A DNA stretch of 64,000 bases, from the NCBI RefSeq assembly GCF_030409325.1, contig NZ_JAUFPR010000004.1:109548-173547 (forward strand). Direction: 5' to 3'. Positions 15,787-24,602 of the stretch are shown here, one piece after another (the stretch's first letter is position 1; each line of letters starts with the position of its first letter). This stretch comes from Mucilaginibacter aquaedulcis. Its GTDB lineage: Bacteria; Bacteroidota; Bacteroidia; Sphingobacteriales; Sphingobacteriaceae. Under the pieces are notes generated by a model. The model ran no database searches and was not told where the DNA came from. It saw only the letters and a list, made by a program, of their open reading frames with translations. The translations under genes and the position numbers were made by a program.

Positions 15787-18732
15787 CTATTTGAATGAAA
15801 CATTAGTTCCAAAAGTAAATATGCGCGTTTTTGGATAGTAGCCATTACCGTTGTAGTTGGCATCAATATATGCCAGGCTACTGCCAGCAACAGTAACTTC
15901 AGGGTCAAGACCACGGTATTTGGTTATCACAAATACGTTATTTGCGGCAACATATACCTTTATGGCACTAAAGCCCTTTACATTTTTAAAGCTGTATCCT
16001 AACGATGCATTATCAAGACGCAGGAACGATGCACCCTCTAACCATCTGTCTGATGATACCGGAGCATCTGTTACACCGTTTGTTAAAGCCTGCTTGGTTG
16101 TATTTGTTCCGGGCAGGCGGGTTACGGTTTCAAAGTTCAACAAGGTGTTGTTAAATATTTTTTGGCCGTATTTACCTCTGAAAAAGAAACTTAAATTCCA
16201 GTTTTTGTAAGTAAAGTTGTTACTCAAACCATAATCAAACTTATTACTCGGATCAATATAGTACTTTTTAGGTGTACCGTTTTGAGCTAAAGTTTGTCCG
16301 TCAAACAATTGATTTCCGGCGGCATCATGTCCTGTATAATGTGTTAAGTAGAATAAGTTTGGTGCATAGCCCGGCCTTAAGTATGTAATAGGATCGGCAC
16401 TTAAACCACGGCCTTGTGCATAACCAACCGGAATTTGATCAGTTGTGATTTGGTTACCATTATAAGTTCCGGATAAGCTGGTAATTTTGGTTTTGATGAA
16501 TGCAATATTACCATTGGCTGTCCAGTTTAAGCCGCTACCAGTAAGTATTTGTGCAGTAAGAGCAATTTCAAGTCCTTTATTAGATAATGAACCTACGTTA
16601 GCTAAAGTAGTATTGTATACGTTTGGTGGCGTAGGCACTGCATAGCTGTACAAAAGGTTTTTAGTTTTATCATTATAATAGTTGATATCACCTGTTAAAC
16701 GATCGTTAAAGAGCGAAAAATCAATCCCGATATTTCTACCATGTCTTTCTTCCCATCTCAAATCATTATTTGGATTTTGAATAGGAGAGTAACTTAACGG
16801 ATAAGTTTTAGTTACCGGATCATAATAGTGTGTAGGGGTACCTCCTGGCGTTTGCGAGTTAACCAAACCTAATGTAGAATATGGTGAAATACCATCAGAG
16901 TTACCTACAACACCGTAGCCTCCTCTTAATTTTAAATCATTTATCCATTCAACATCCTGCAGGAAATCCTTTTTTACGCGCCATGAAAACGCAAATGAAG
17001 GGAAATAACCTACCTGGTTATTTGAACCAAATTTATTTGACTCATCTCGGCGAATAGAGGCTGTTAAGTAATACCTGCCATCGTAATTGTAATTGACACG
17101 AGCCAGATTTGATCTTAGTTTGTATTCACTTTTGTATGAACCAATATTGTTAAAAGCCGATATACCGCTGCCTAAGTTATTATCAAGGTTTTCAGGCACC
17201 AAAAACTGCTGGCCACCTGCCGAGAAATTACTGTAAAGGAAATCGTTATACTCACCAACTAATGTTGCTGATAAAGAGTGCTTACCAAAGGTTTTATCAT
17301 AGTTAATATGCACATCACCTTTGTAAGAGTTGGTATTATAGTTGGTATCAGTTGCTAAGCTCACGTTGCCCTCATCTGGAAACTGCGGTTTGAAGTAGTG
17401 CGCCTGAACATTATTACGTGATGTTGCACCAAATACACCTATTTTAAGGCCTGGGGCTAAAGTATAATTGATACTTGCGTTTATCAGTGTAAGGTATTCA
17501 TTTTTAGTATTCAGTATTTGGGTTAGGTGTTCAACCGGGTTGGCCTGGTTAAAACCGGTAAATGTGTAAAATGATCCGTCATCTTTATATACCGGGTAAG
17601 TTGGTGGTGCGTTAAACACATATCCAATACTGGTATAGTCAGTTAATTTACGAGTAGTATTTACGTTTGAAATACCGAATTGAATATCAAGCTTATCATT
17701 CAGTGCTTTTTGCTCAGCGCTAAAACGTACGCCAAGTTGTTTTTTGCCGCTGTTGATAATTACACCATCCTGGTTTTGATAGTTTAAAGATGCTCTGTAA
17801 TTGAATCCGCCGGTGCCTCCTGATACAGCCAGATTATGGCTTTGTGTATAAGCTGTGCGGGTAATTGCCCTTTGCCAATCTGTATTGCCACCGCCTTCCA
17901 AGCTTGGTTGAAAAGTAGGTAAGGCCCTAACGTCCGCTGCGCTTAGCAAATCAAAATATTTGCTTTGTTTGGCCACACTTCCATAACCATTATAGTCAAC
18001 CTGTGCTTTACCGGCGCTACCTTTTTTAGTAGTTACTATAATTACACCGTTTGCACCTCTTGAACCGTATATAGCTGTTGCTGATGCATCTTTCAAGATG
18101 TCATAAGTTGCTATATCACCCGGAGGAATATTTTGAAACTGGGCCGGATCATCTAACTGGATACCATCAACCACAAATAACGGCGATTGGTTTCCTGAAA
18201 GCGATGTTTGACCGCGCAAGCGTACAGTAGCAGTTTGGTTGGGGTCACCACCACCCTGGGTGATAACCACACCAGCTACTTTACCCTGAATCTGATCTAA
18301 TGGGTTGATAATAGTACCCTGGTTAAAGTCCTTGGCCGAAATGTTTGAAACGGCACCTGTGAGGTCCTTTTTACGTGTAGAACCGTAACCAACGCTTACT
18401 ATCTGCACTTCACTAAGTGCGGTAGCACTACCTACCAGTGAAATGTTTACTAAGGTTTTCCCGGTTATATCTACCTCTTGCTTGGCATAGCCAATAAATG
18501 ATACTACTAATGTGGTTGTTGAAGCTGGTACCGATAATTTATAATCACCATTAGGCCCTGTATTAGTACCAACAGTTGAGCCTTTAACAACGACTGATAC
18601 ACCCGGCATTGGTGTACCATCGTGCGAGTCTGTAACTTTACCAGTCACTACTTTGTTTTGAGCCATAACGGGCACAACAAAGAAGCAGAAAATGGCAAAA
18701 CAGCTTACTTTAAGTAAATTTTTTAGCTGCAT
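15787..18732 (-). CDS. SusC/RagA-family TonB-linked outer-membrane transporter
   Basis: A 981-residue TonB-dependent channel. It has a signal peptide (1-24, ending PVMAQ), a CarboxypepD_reg-like beta-sandwich (about 26-110; VTDSHDGTPMPGVSVVVKGS) and a plug domain with VSVGYGSTRKKDLTGAVSNI, LRGQTSLSGNQSPLFVVDGI and DATAIYGSRGANGVIIVTTK. The remaining roughly 750 residues form the 22-strand barrel, ending RIFTFGTNVSFK. It imports a glycan fragment with SusD. The length is normal for the smaller SusC group and there is no N-terminal STN signalling domain, so control is more likely through the HTH regulator encoded just upstream than through an anti-sigma relay. Confidence 0.97.
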   Translation of the reverse strand: MQLKNLLKVSCFAIFCFFVVPVMAQNKVVTGKVTDSHDGTPMPGVSVVVKGSTVGTNTGPNGDYKLSVPASTTTLVVSFIGYAKQEVDITGKTLVNISLVGSATALSEVQIVSVGYGSTRKKDLTGAVSNISAKDFNQGTIINPLDQIQGKVAGVVITQGGGDPNQTATVRLRGQTSLSGNQSPLFVVDGIQLDDPAQFQNIPPGDIATYDILKDASATAIYGSRGANGVIIVTTKKGSAGKAQVDYNGYGSVAKQSKYFDLLSAADVRALPTFQPSLEGGGNTDWQRAITRTAYTQSHNLAVSGGTGGFNYRASLNYQNQDGVIINSGKKQLGVRFSAEQKALNDKLDIQFGISNVNTTRKLTDYTSIGYVFNAPPTYPVYKDDGSFYTFTGFNQANPVEHLTQILNTKNEYLTLINASINYTLAPGLKIGVFGATSRNNVQAHYFKPQFPDEGNVSLATDTNYNTNSYKGDVHINYDKTFGKHSLSATLVGEYNDFLYSNFSAGGQQFLVPENLDNNLGSGISAFNNIGSYKSEYKLRSNLARVNYNYDGRYYLTASIRRDESNKFGSNNQVGYFPSFAFSWRVKKDFLQDVEWINDLKLRGGYGVVGNSDGISPYSTLGLVNSQTPGGTPTHYYDPVTKTYPLSYSPIQNPNNDLRWEERHGRNIGIDFSLFNDRLTGDINYYNDKTKNLLYSYAVPTPPNVYNTTLANVGSLSNKGLEIALTAQILTGSGLNWTANGNIAFIKTKITSLSGTYNGNQITTDQIPVGYAQGRGLSADPITYLRPGYAPNLFYLTHYTGHDAAGNQLFDGQTLAQNGTPKKYYIDPSNKFDYGLSNNFTYKNWNLSFFFRGKYGQKIFNNTLLNFETVTRLPGTNTTKQALTNGVTDAPVSSDRWLEGASFLRLDNASLGYSFKNVKGFSAIKVYVAANNVFVITKYRGLDPEVTVAGSSLAYIDANYNGNGYYPKTRIFTFGTNVSFK

Positions 18733-19328
18733 AAATTTAGTTTTAGTGTTTACTTGGTTTGAATAAATGTACTTAATTAATTTATAATAATAAAATATTA
18801 ATTATTATATCTCATTAACTATAAATTTAACATACTGGTAGTTAACCAATAGTTATTATAAAAGGTTTGATTTAAGGCGAATTGTAAGTATTTGTATATT
18901 TCAAATTCATATTTAGGTTATTTATTTCTCAAAAATTCATCACGCACAGGGCATTATTATGCTGTAGCAGCAAATACTTTCAAAACAAAAGATCAACTTC
19001 TTTTGCTATGTCAACGCAGCCAACAGGCGGCCTGCACGAAAATTTTATTATTAAGGGTTTATACGTTTGTGTTGGTATCGGTCATTAATCATGGTCAATA
19101 AACAATCTATTAACCTTGGTTTAGCATGATTATCTACAAAGTAATATGTAGTACGGGATATTACCTATTTTTTTTTACAAAATATAAATTTTTATAGGTT
19201 TTTAAAAATTCAAATAACTAAAAATCAGATAGTTAAAAAACAAACAAAGCTAAAAAATATAAATCAAATTTAACCCTTTTTAAGGCGTTTAATTTAAGCT
19301 GAATCATATTTTAGCCTTTTGCCGATTT
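18733..19328. other. 596-bp AT-rich intergenic region upstream of susC
   Basis: No convincing gene; a 69-codon plus-strand frame at 18892-19101 has no family features. The region contains long A/T runs and should hold the susC promoter and the binding site for the upstream HTH regulator. I could not find a well-spaced TTG/TAnnTTTG pair on the minus strand; one box-like TAGCTTTG (minus strand, 19245-19252) lacks a correctly placed -33. Confidence 0.5.
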
Positions 19329-20954
19329 TCATTCGGCTTTATTCAGAACGTCGATAGCTTTTATAGCCATTATCTTTTGGTCAAACTGATCACTTGAAAG
19401 TACAGATTTTGCCTTAATGCGCATCTTATACACGTATATGGTATTAACTGAGTATTCTAAGATATTGGCGATAGTTTCATTATCATTTATCCCCATTCTG
19501 ATCAGGGCAAATATCCGCAGATCGGTGTTAAGCACTTCATGGTCCTTGGGCCATATCTGATCTTCTTCCTTAAACAATGAATTAAAAACGGTAATGAAAT
19601 TGGGAAATATTTTCAGGAATATGTGGTCAAACGTGTAGAATAATAATTCGCGTTCCTTTTTTATGTTTATTTCATTAACTGATACCTGTATCTCGTCATA
19701 TTTTTTGACTATGAGTCTTCTTTCTATGTTTCTTTTCAGTTTTTCCAGCTTTAAAATATATCCCGATATTACATTGAAGAAATAACCTATATACTCTTCT
19801 TTAATGCGCGTATCTTCAATCAACTTCTCATTGATGCTTTCTAACTCGAGGTTTTTTTCTTCAATGATCTTTTCCTTAACTTTTAGTCGTTTAAGCTGAT
19901 TAAATATGATGAATGAAACCAACAATGCTAATATGGAAACGGCGGTTATTGATAATAAATAAACCAGGAATCTATTTTTCTCCTTTTCCATCAATATCAG
20001 TTTTTGGGCGGCTATAACGGGCAAAACAGCCGCGATCTTTATCTTCCGGAGCCGCGCACCATAATATTCAGCATCATTCATGGCCTGGTTTACAAATATG
20101 TAGGCATCAATCATATTACCAGATTTATACAGCTGTTCACCAAGCCTGAAACTTGCCGTCGTTTCTTTGGTTGATGATCTGATATCATTAATGGCGCCCT
20201 CTATTAGCAGATTAATGCGTTCCTCAGCTTGCGAGGGGTTTAAATAAAAAAAACTAAGACCGGTAGCCACCATAGCGCGCTGATGAGTGGTTAGTTCCTT
20301 ACTTTTTAACAGCTGAATAAAATATTCTGAGGGTTTTCGGGTATCACCTGTTCTAAGTTGTTTATTGCCTTTCTGCATTAAAAAGTCAAAAGAACCAGAC
20401 TTGCTGAGCATAATTGCCGAATCAAGATATTTGCTTGATTCGGCATTATCTAAAGGTGTATAATAGGCGTTATTATCATATTCGGCCAAATCAGAATAAG
20501 CCCGCCCTTTAAGGGCATAGTATTCAATTTTTAAATTTGTATTTAAAAGTTGTACGTTAATATCATTTAAACAATCAAAAGTCTCTTTAAACATTCCGGC
20601 CGAAAGTAAAATGAAACCAAGTTTCACTTTACACTCGTTTTGCTTAGCCCCATCCTTAAGTGTATTACTTATACCCTCCATTTTATGGATATACACATAA
20701 GCCGAATCAAATTGATATACCTTATATTCTTCGTAAAGATTGCTGCTGAGCTGGTATTTTGAATTATAATTTGATGCTGGTAATGCTGCCAGTGAGGCTT
20801 TCAGCTTTTTTATACGGGCCTCTTTCTGATCATCATACACATTTTTCCTGGCAAGTTCCCTTTTAAGGTCATTAAGCAAACTATCTGTTTTTGACGATGC
20901 TGAAGCTCTGTATCCAAAAATTACTAATAATAAAACAGGTAAAAAAAATCTCAT
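19329..20954 (-). CDS. SusR-like membrane-spanning HTH regulator (DUF6377 type)
   Basis: A 541-residue transcriptional regulator anchored in the inner membrane. From the ATG at 20954 it has a signal-like segment (RFFLPVLLLVIFGYRASA), a periplasmic helical/TPR-like sensor (about 25-325), one transmembrane helix (about 329-351), a cytoplasmic coiled coil (352-400), a DUF6377-like middle domain (FYTFDHIFLKIFPNFITVFN) and a C-terminal LuxR-like HTH (LNTDLRIFALIRMGINDNET, then ILEYSVNTIYVYKMRIK). This layout parallels SusR, which senses a sugar outside and activates susC directly. A longer frame from 21005 exists, but its first 17 residues would precede the signal. It lies between trehalase and susC on the same strand, a typical position for the locus activator. 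Confidence 0.8.
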   Translation of the reverse strand: MRFFLPVLLLVIFGYRASASSKTDSLLNDLKRELARKNVYDDQKEARIKKLKASLAALPASNYNSKYQLSSNLYEEYKVYQFDSAYVYIHKMEGISNTLKDGAKQNECKVKLGFILLSAGMFKETFDCLNDINVQLLNTNLKIEYYALKGRAYSDLAEYDNNAYYTPLDNAESSKYLDSAIMLSKSGSFDFLMQKGNKQLRTGDTRKPSEYFIQLLKSKELTTHQRAMVATGLSFFYLNPSQAEERINLLIEGAINDIRSSTKETTASFRLGEQLYKSGNMIDAYIFVNQAMNDAEYYGARLRKIKIAAVLPVIAAQKLILMEKEKNRFLVYLLSITAVSILALLVSFIIFNQLKRLKVKEKIIEEKNLELESINEKLIEDTRIKEEYIGYFFNVISGYILKLEKLKRNIERRLIVKKYDEIQVSVNEINIKKERELLFYTFDHIFLKIFPNFITVFNSLFKEEDQIWPKDHEVLNTDLRIFALIRMGINDNETIANILEYSVNTIYVYKMRIKAKSVLSSDQFDQKIMAIKAIDVLNKAE

Positions 20955-21068
20955 AGTAAACCAATTAACTTTTGATGAGGCACTGCAACTCCTTAAATCT
21001 ATCAAAAAGATACTTGTTGCACTTCAACTTCATCAGCAGTAAAAGAATAAAATTGTTTCAAATAAATG

Positions 21069-22634
21069 TTATAACTGATCAACCTGGTAATGGTTAAGAA
21101 GATGGAGAAGCACACCATTAGTCCATCCAAAGCCATCCTGCAGAGGATACTCTCCCCCTCCGGCTTTTACTTCCGTATCTAACACATTATATTTTTCCAT
21201 AAGCTTTCCTGTGGCATCAAAAACACGGATATTGGTACGGATCCATGCTTCGGCTACAGATTTGGCCAAACCGTCCTGATGATAATTTTTTAAACCATCA
21301 ATAGCCATGTATTGCAAAGGCGCCCAGGCGTTGGGGCTATCCCATTGCTGGCCCGATCTGTTAAATGTTGTAACCAAACCTCCCGGCTTCAAAAATTTAA
21401 TCTTTAATTGTTGAGCCATTATCGCAGCTTGTTTGGCGCTGGCTATTTTAAATTCAAGTGCAAATACACCGGCAAGGGTTTGGTGCGGTGTAATATGTTT
21501 TTGCTGCCAGTTATAATCCATAAACCAGCCTGTGGCATCACTCCAGCTATATTTTTGAATTGCCTTTTTACGCTGCTGTGCCTTAGCTAAATAAATATTG
21601 TATTGCTTGCTATTATTTTGTAGCTGGTAAGAGCGTGCTATAGAAAGCTCCAGGTAATATAGCAAGCAATTTAAATCAACCGGAACTATGTTTGTTGTTT
21701 GAATGGTCGACAGCTTACCCGAGGTGTCAAACCACCGGGTACTAAAATCCCAGCCAGATTCTGCCGCCGCGCGAATGTTCCGGTAAAAATCAGCAGGCAT
21801 TTGCTGGGTTTCCTTTGCTGCTTCAACGTCCTTTTTAAATGATTCTTCACGCGGTTTATCAGAGTCGTCCCAATACCGGTTCATTAGTTCGCCACCGGAC
21901 ATGCGCACAGCCATACGATGAACCTCACCTGGTTTTAACTTATCTGAGCCCTCCATCCAAAACTTGTACTCTTTAATAAGCTGCGGCTGATATTTGATCA
22001 GCACACTATCACCCTTCTCTTTCGCCAACAGGTTAAGCATCAAGGAGAAAAAAGGAGGCTGCGACCGGGTTAAGTAATATGTTCGGGTACCATTGGGTAT
22101 AAAGCCATATTTATCAATCAGATAAACAAAATTATCAATCATGTTCTCAATAACCTGTATTTTATGGCTCTCCCGCAAACCAAGCATGGTAAAGTATGAA
22201 TCCCAATAGTAAGTTTCGCGAAAACGGCCTCCGGGAACTATAAAATCATGCGGTAATGGTAATAGTGAAGAGTATTTTGAAACCGTATCATGCCTGCGGT
22301 ATAGCACCTGCCAAAGGGTATCTATATGTTTTCGTATACCCTTTGATATATCACTTTTAAAAACATCGTTGTGTGTACCCGGAATAAGAAAGTTAGCATC
22401 TATAAATTGTTTCAGATCAAATTCAGGAGTATTTTTCTGTGTGTCATAATCCTTCATGATCTCCTCCGGGCTACGCTTTGGTACAGCGTCAACAAATACT
22501 TTATTATCCGGAAAAATATTGGATAGTTGTACAGCCTCAAACAAGCCAGGGTATAATTGTCTTGGTGTTAGGGTTTGAGCGTAAACAAATAAAAAAACAA
22601 ATAACAGTAAAAATGTTAAAAATGCTTTTCTCAT
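21069..22634 (-). CDS. treA: Periplasmic trehalase, GH37
   Basis: A 521-residue enzyme that hydrolyses alpha,alpha-trehalose to two glucoses. It has a signal peptide (1-19, ending VYAQ), trehalase signature 1 at PGGRFRETYYWDSY (134-147) and signature 2 at QWDSPNAWAP (430-439). The catalytic acid Asp296 is in ESGWDFSTRW and the base Glu495 in GGGEYPLQDGFGWTNG, matching the positions known from the E. coli enzyme. Length and all landmarks are intact. It is the first gene of the minus-strand series, 115 bases before the SusR-like gene, so it may be co-transcribed with it. It most likely completes degradation of a disaccharide imported by SusCD. Confidence 0.95.
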   Translation of the reverse strand: MRKAFLTFLLLFVFLFVYAQTLTPRQLYPGLFEAVQLSNIFPDNKVFVDAVPKRSPEEIMKDYDTQKNTPEFDLKQFIDANFLIPGTHNDVFKSDISKGIRKHIDTLWQVLYRRHDTVSKYSSLLPLPHDFIVPGGRFRETYYWDSYFTMLGLRESHKIQVIENMIDNFVYLIDKYGFIPNGTRTYYLTRSQPPFFSLMLNLLAKEKGDSVLIKYQPQLIKEYKFWMEGSDKLKPGEVHRMAVRMSGGELMNRYWDDSDKPREESFKKDVEAAKETQQMPADFYRNIRAAAESGWDFSTRWFDTSGKLSTIQTTNIVPVDLNCLLYYLELSIARSYQLQNNSKQYNIYLAKAQQRKKAIQKYSWSDATGWFMDYNWQQKHITPHQTLAGVFALEFKIASAKQAAIMAQQLKIKFLKPGGLVTTFNRSGQQWDSPNAWAPLQYMAIDGLKNYHQDGLAKSVAEAWIRTNIRVFDATGKLMEKYNVLDTEVKAGGGEYPLQDGFGWTNGVLLHLLNHYQVDQL

Positions 22635-22955
22635 AATAAAGGTTAACAGTTAAAATAACGGAATCATGAAGATAAAGAAAAAGCTTATAATATGATTAAA
22701 AAGGCCAATAATTAGCATTTTACTATACAAGCAAACAATTATTAGCGCGCCTGATTAAAAACATGCTCACATTACTGCAAATACGTTAAGTATCATGAAG
22801 CTTTCGGGAAGATTCTGGCTTTTATAATAAAACGATGATCAATTCATACATAGCCAAACAAGCCATTAATAGTAAATTGCTGTTCCGTTTTGTACAATTC
22901 TGTGTTTTGCCGGCATGTTATTTTTGATGATTGAACTTCAACAAAATCAGAACAC
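22635..22955. other. Divergent intergenic region between trehalase and PEP-mutase-family genes
   Basis: About 320 bases, no gene. TATTTTTG at 22919-22926 (plus strand) matches TAnnTTTG and lies 30 bases before the ATG at 22956, a possible -7 box for the PEP-mutase-family gene; no TTG is at the right distance upstream. No box was found for trehalase. Confidence 0.4.
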
Positions 22956-23729
22956 ATGAATATTGCAAGTAAACAATTTAAAGCCCTGCATCAACAAACA
23001 GAACCTTTGTTATTGGGTAATGTATGGGATGTAAAAAGCGCTGTTATTTTTGAAAAACAACAATATAAAGCCATTGCAACATCAAGCATGGCCTTAGCAG
23101 AAACATTAGGTTATCAGGATGGTGAACAAATGCCTTTTGATGAGTACCTGCTGATCATTAAAAGGATCAAGGCCTCTACGTCAATTCCTCTGTCTGTAGA
23201 TTTAGAGGCCGGTTACAGCGAAACTGAAGAGGCTATAGTTAAAAACATTAAACAGCTTCATGATTTAGATATCGCAGGCATCAATATTGAAGATTCCGTA
23301 GTAAATTCTTCCGGCCGCGCTATTCTTAATGCAGAAGCCTTTGCCCAAAAACTGAAAGGTATTACAACCAGGTTAAAGGCTATTGGCATTGATATTTTTA
23401 TCAATGTACGCTGCGATGCCTTTTTACTCGGCCTCCCCAACGCCTGTGATGAGGCTGTTAGCAGGATCAAGCTTTATGAAAAATCAGGTGCTAACGGTAT
23501 ATTTTTACCCTGTATTACAGCAATTCCCGATATAAAAACCACTGTAAATTGCACCGGACTACCCGTAAATGTAATGTGCATGCCCGGCCTCCCCGATTTT
23601 GAAGTGTTAAGTTCATTGGGGGTAAAAAGAATAAGCATGGGTAGCTTTTTCAGCGGCGCGGTTTTTAAGAGAGCCGAAACGCTTGCACAAAACATCAGCA
23701 GGGAAAAAAATTTTTCAAGTCTGTTTTAA
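22956..23729 (+). CDS. Isocitrate lyase / PEP mutase superfamily protein
   Basis: A 257-residue TIM-barrel enzyme of the PEP mutase/isocitrate lyase superfamily, which cleaves or forms C-C or P-C bonds next to a carboxylate with Mg2+. Landmarks are GNVWDVKSAVIFE (21-33), the metal-site segment VDLEAGYSE (81-89, with Asp82 and Glu84), INIEDS (109-114) and NVRCDAF (150-156, usually ARTDAF). The usual catalytic Cys loop (KKCGH) of true isocitrate lyases is absent, so this belongs to the short, mostly uncharacterised group (oxaloacetate hydrolase or methylisocitrate lyase-like). The substrate is unknown. It stands alone and ends at a 15-bp hairpin. Confidence 0.85.
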   Translation: MNIASKQFKALHQQTEPLLLGNVWDVKSAVIFEKQQYKAIATSSMALAETLGYQDGEQMPFDEYLLIIKRIKASTSIPLSVDLEAGYSETEEAIVKNIKQLHDLDIAGINIEDSVVNSSGRAILNAEAFAQKLKGITTRLKAIGIDIFINVRCDAFLLGLPNACDEAVSRIKLYEKSGANGIFLPCITAIPDIKTTVNCTGLPVNVMCMPGLPDFEVLSSLGVKRISMGSFFSGAVFKRAETLAQNISREKNFSSLF

Positions 23730-23770
23730 ATCAGATTTCTCATAGCATTACCAAACAGGTAAACATTATT

Positions 23771-23814
23771 ATTGCAAAAATGATGATAAGTTAGGCTAAC
23801 ATCATTTTTGCAAT
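23771..23814 (+). terminator. 15-bp perfect hairpin after the PEP-mutase-family gene
   Basis: ATTGCAAAAATGATG (23771-23785) pairs exactly with CATCATTTTTGCAAT (23800-23814) around a 14-base loop that itself contains TTAG-G-CTAA. There is no separate U-tract, so besides a terminator it could be a processed or regulatory hairpin ahead of the TetR gene. Confidence 0.6.
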
Positions 23815-23854
23815 ATATTTTGGTATCAATTGCATATTATATCCATCTTTAAAG

Positions 23855-23866
23855 TTGAGTACTCAA
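23855..23866. promoter_or_regulatory. TetR palindrome TTGAGTACTCAA (autoregulation)
   Basis: A perfect 12-bp palindrome ending 9 bases before the TetR ATG. Its half site TTGAGT recurs in the larger operator at 24533-24564, which suggests that the TetR protein represses its own gene. Confidence 0.55.
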
Positions 23867-23875
23867 TCAGTAATT

Positions 23876-24439
23876 ATGGATAAGCAGCAAATCATATTAA
23901 ATGCCTCTTTAAAACTATTTGTAGCACATGGCATTCAAGGCACTGCTACCAGCAAAATAGCTAAAGAAGCCGGTGTTGCCCATGGATCTGTTTTCACTTA
24001 TTTTAAAACAAAGGATGAGCTGATCATAGCCCTTTATAACTATACCAAAAAACATTTTCGCGCCTATCTGGCCGAGCATGTTAAGCCTGTTCAAAATATT
24101 AAGGAGCGCTTTTTTGAGTTGTATTATCACTCCGTACAGTGGTCGCTCAAATACCAGGACGAGTATATGTTTACCCAGCAGTTCCAGTACTCGCCATTGT
24201 ATAATTTACCTGAGGTAGGCGAACCTTCAAAACAACTAAGTCCCCTCGTTAACTTATATAATGAAGGCCTGCAAGCGGGCGAGCTCAAAACCGTTCCGGT
24301 TGATATGATCAGGGCTTTATTCATGAGCCAGATGAGCGGTACATACAATTATATCATACAGGCAGGCATACCCGCAAAAAAACAAAAAGAGATTATAAGC
24401 GATACCTTTGAAATGCTATGGACAATGCTGGCACGCTAA
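23876..24439 (+). CDS. TetR/AcrR-family transcriptional repressor
   Basis: A 187-residue regulator with the standard N-terminal HTH: QIILNASLKLFVAHGIQGTA (5-24), then KIAKEAGVAHGSVFTYFKTK. The all-helical remainder is the ligand-binding and dimerisation domain, with aromatic residues near the ligand cavity (WSLKYQDEYMFTQQFQYS). The ATG at 23876 is used; a TTG at 23855 would start inside the palindrome that is probably its operator. It sits 163 bases upstream of an SDR gene whose promoter carries a longer version of the same palindrome, so the SDR is the likely target. The inducing ligand is unknown. Confidence 0.93.
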   Translation: MDKQQIILNASLKLFVAHGIQGTATSKIAKEAGVAHGSVFTYFKTKDELIIALYNYTKKHFRAYLAEHVKPVQNIKERFFELYYHSVQWSLKYQDEYMFTQQFQYSPLYNLPEVGEPSKQLSPLVNLYNEGLQAGELKTVPVDMIRALFMSQMSGTYNYIIQAGIPAKKQKEIISDTFEMLWTMLAR

Positions 24440-24532
24440 TAATGCACAAACCAGATCTTTTGCAAGCATAACATTTAATTTTCAACCCACCCTGAAATTG
24501 CATTTTGTTCAATTAAGTGTCAGTTATTTTTT

Positions 24533-24564
24533 ACATTATTGAGTGACTACTCACTCAATAATGT
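24533..24564. promoter_or_regulatory. TetR operator (14-bp inverted repeat) in the SDR promoter
   Basis: ACATTATTGAGTGA (24533-24546) and TCACTCAATAATGT (24551-24564) are perfectly inverted with a 4-base spacer. The repeat directly abuts the promoter box TACTTTTG at 24567-24574 and shares TTGAGT/CTCAA with the palindrome before the TetR gene. Binding here would block RNA polymerase. Confidence 0.7.
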
Positions 24565-24566
24565 AT

Positions 24567-24574
24567 TACTTTTG
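24567..24574 (+). promoter_or_regulatory. Bacteroidota -7 box (TACTTTTG) of the SDR gene
   Basis: An exact TAnnTTTG match 28 bases before the ATG at 24603. A TTG at 24539-24541 lies 25 bases upstream, slightly long for a -33 element, and falls inside the operator. Confidence 0.5.
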
Positions 24575-24602
24575 TATTGTTAAATAAAGCAACAAATAGA
24601 TT

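Noticed and set aside
18892..19101. 69-codon frame upstream of susC
   Set aside because: Atypical composition, no ribosome binding site or family feature, in an AT-rich control region.
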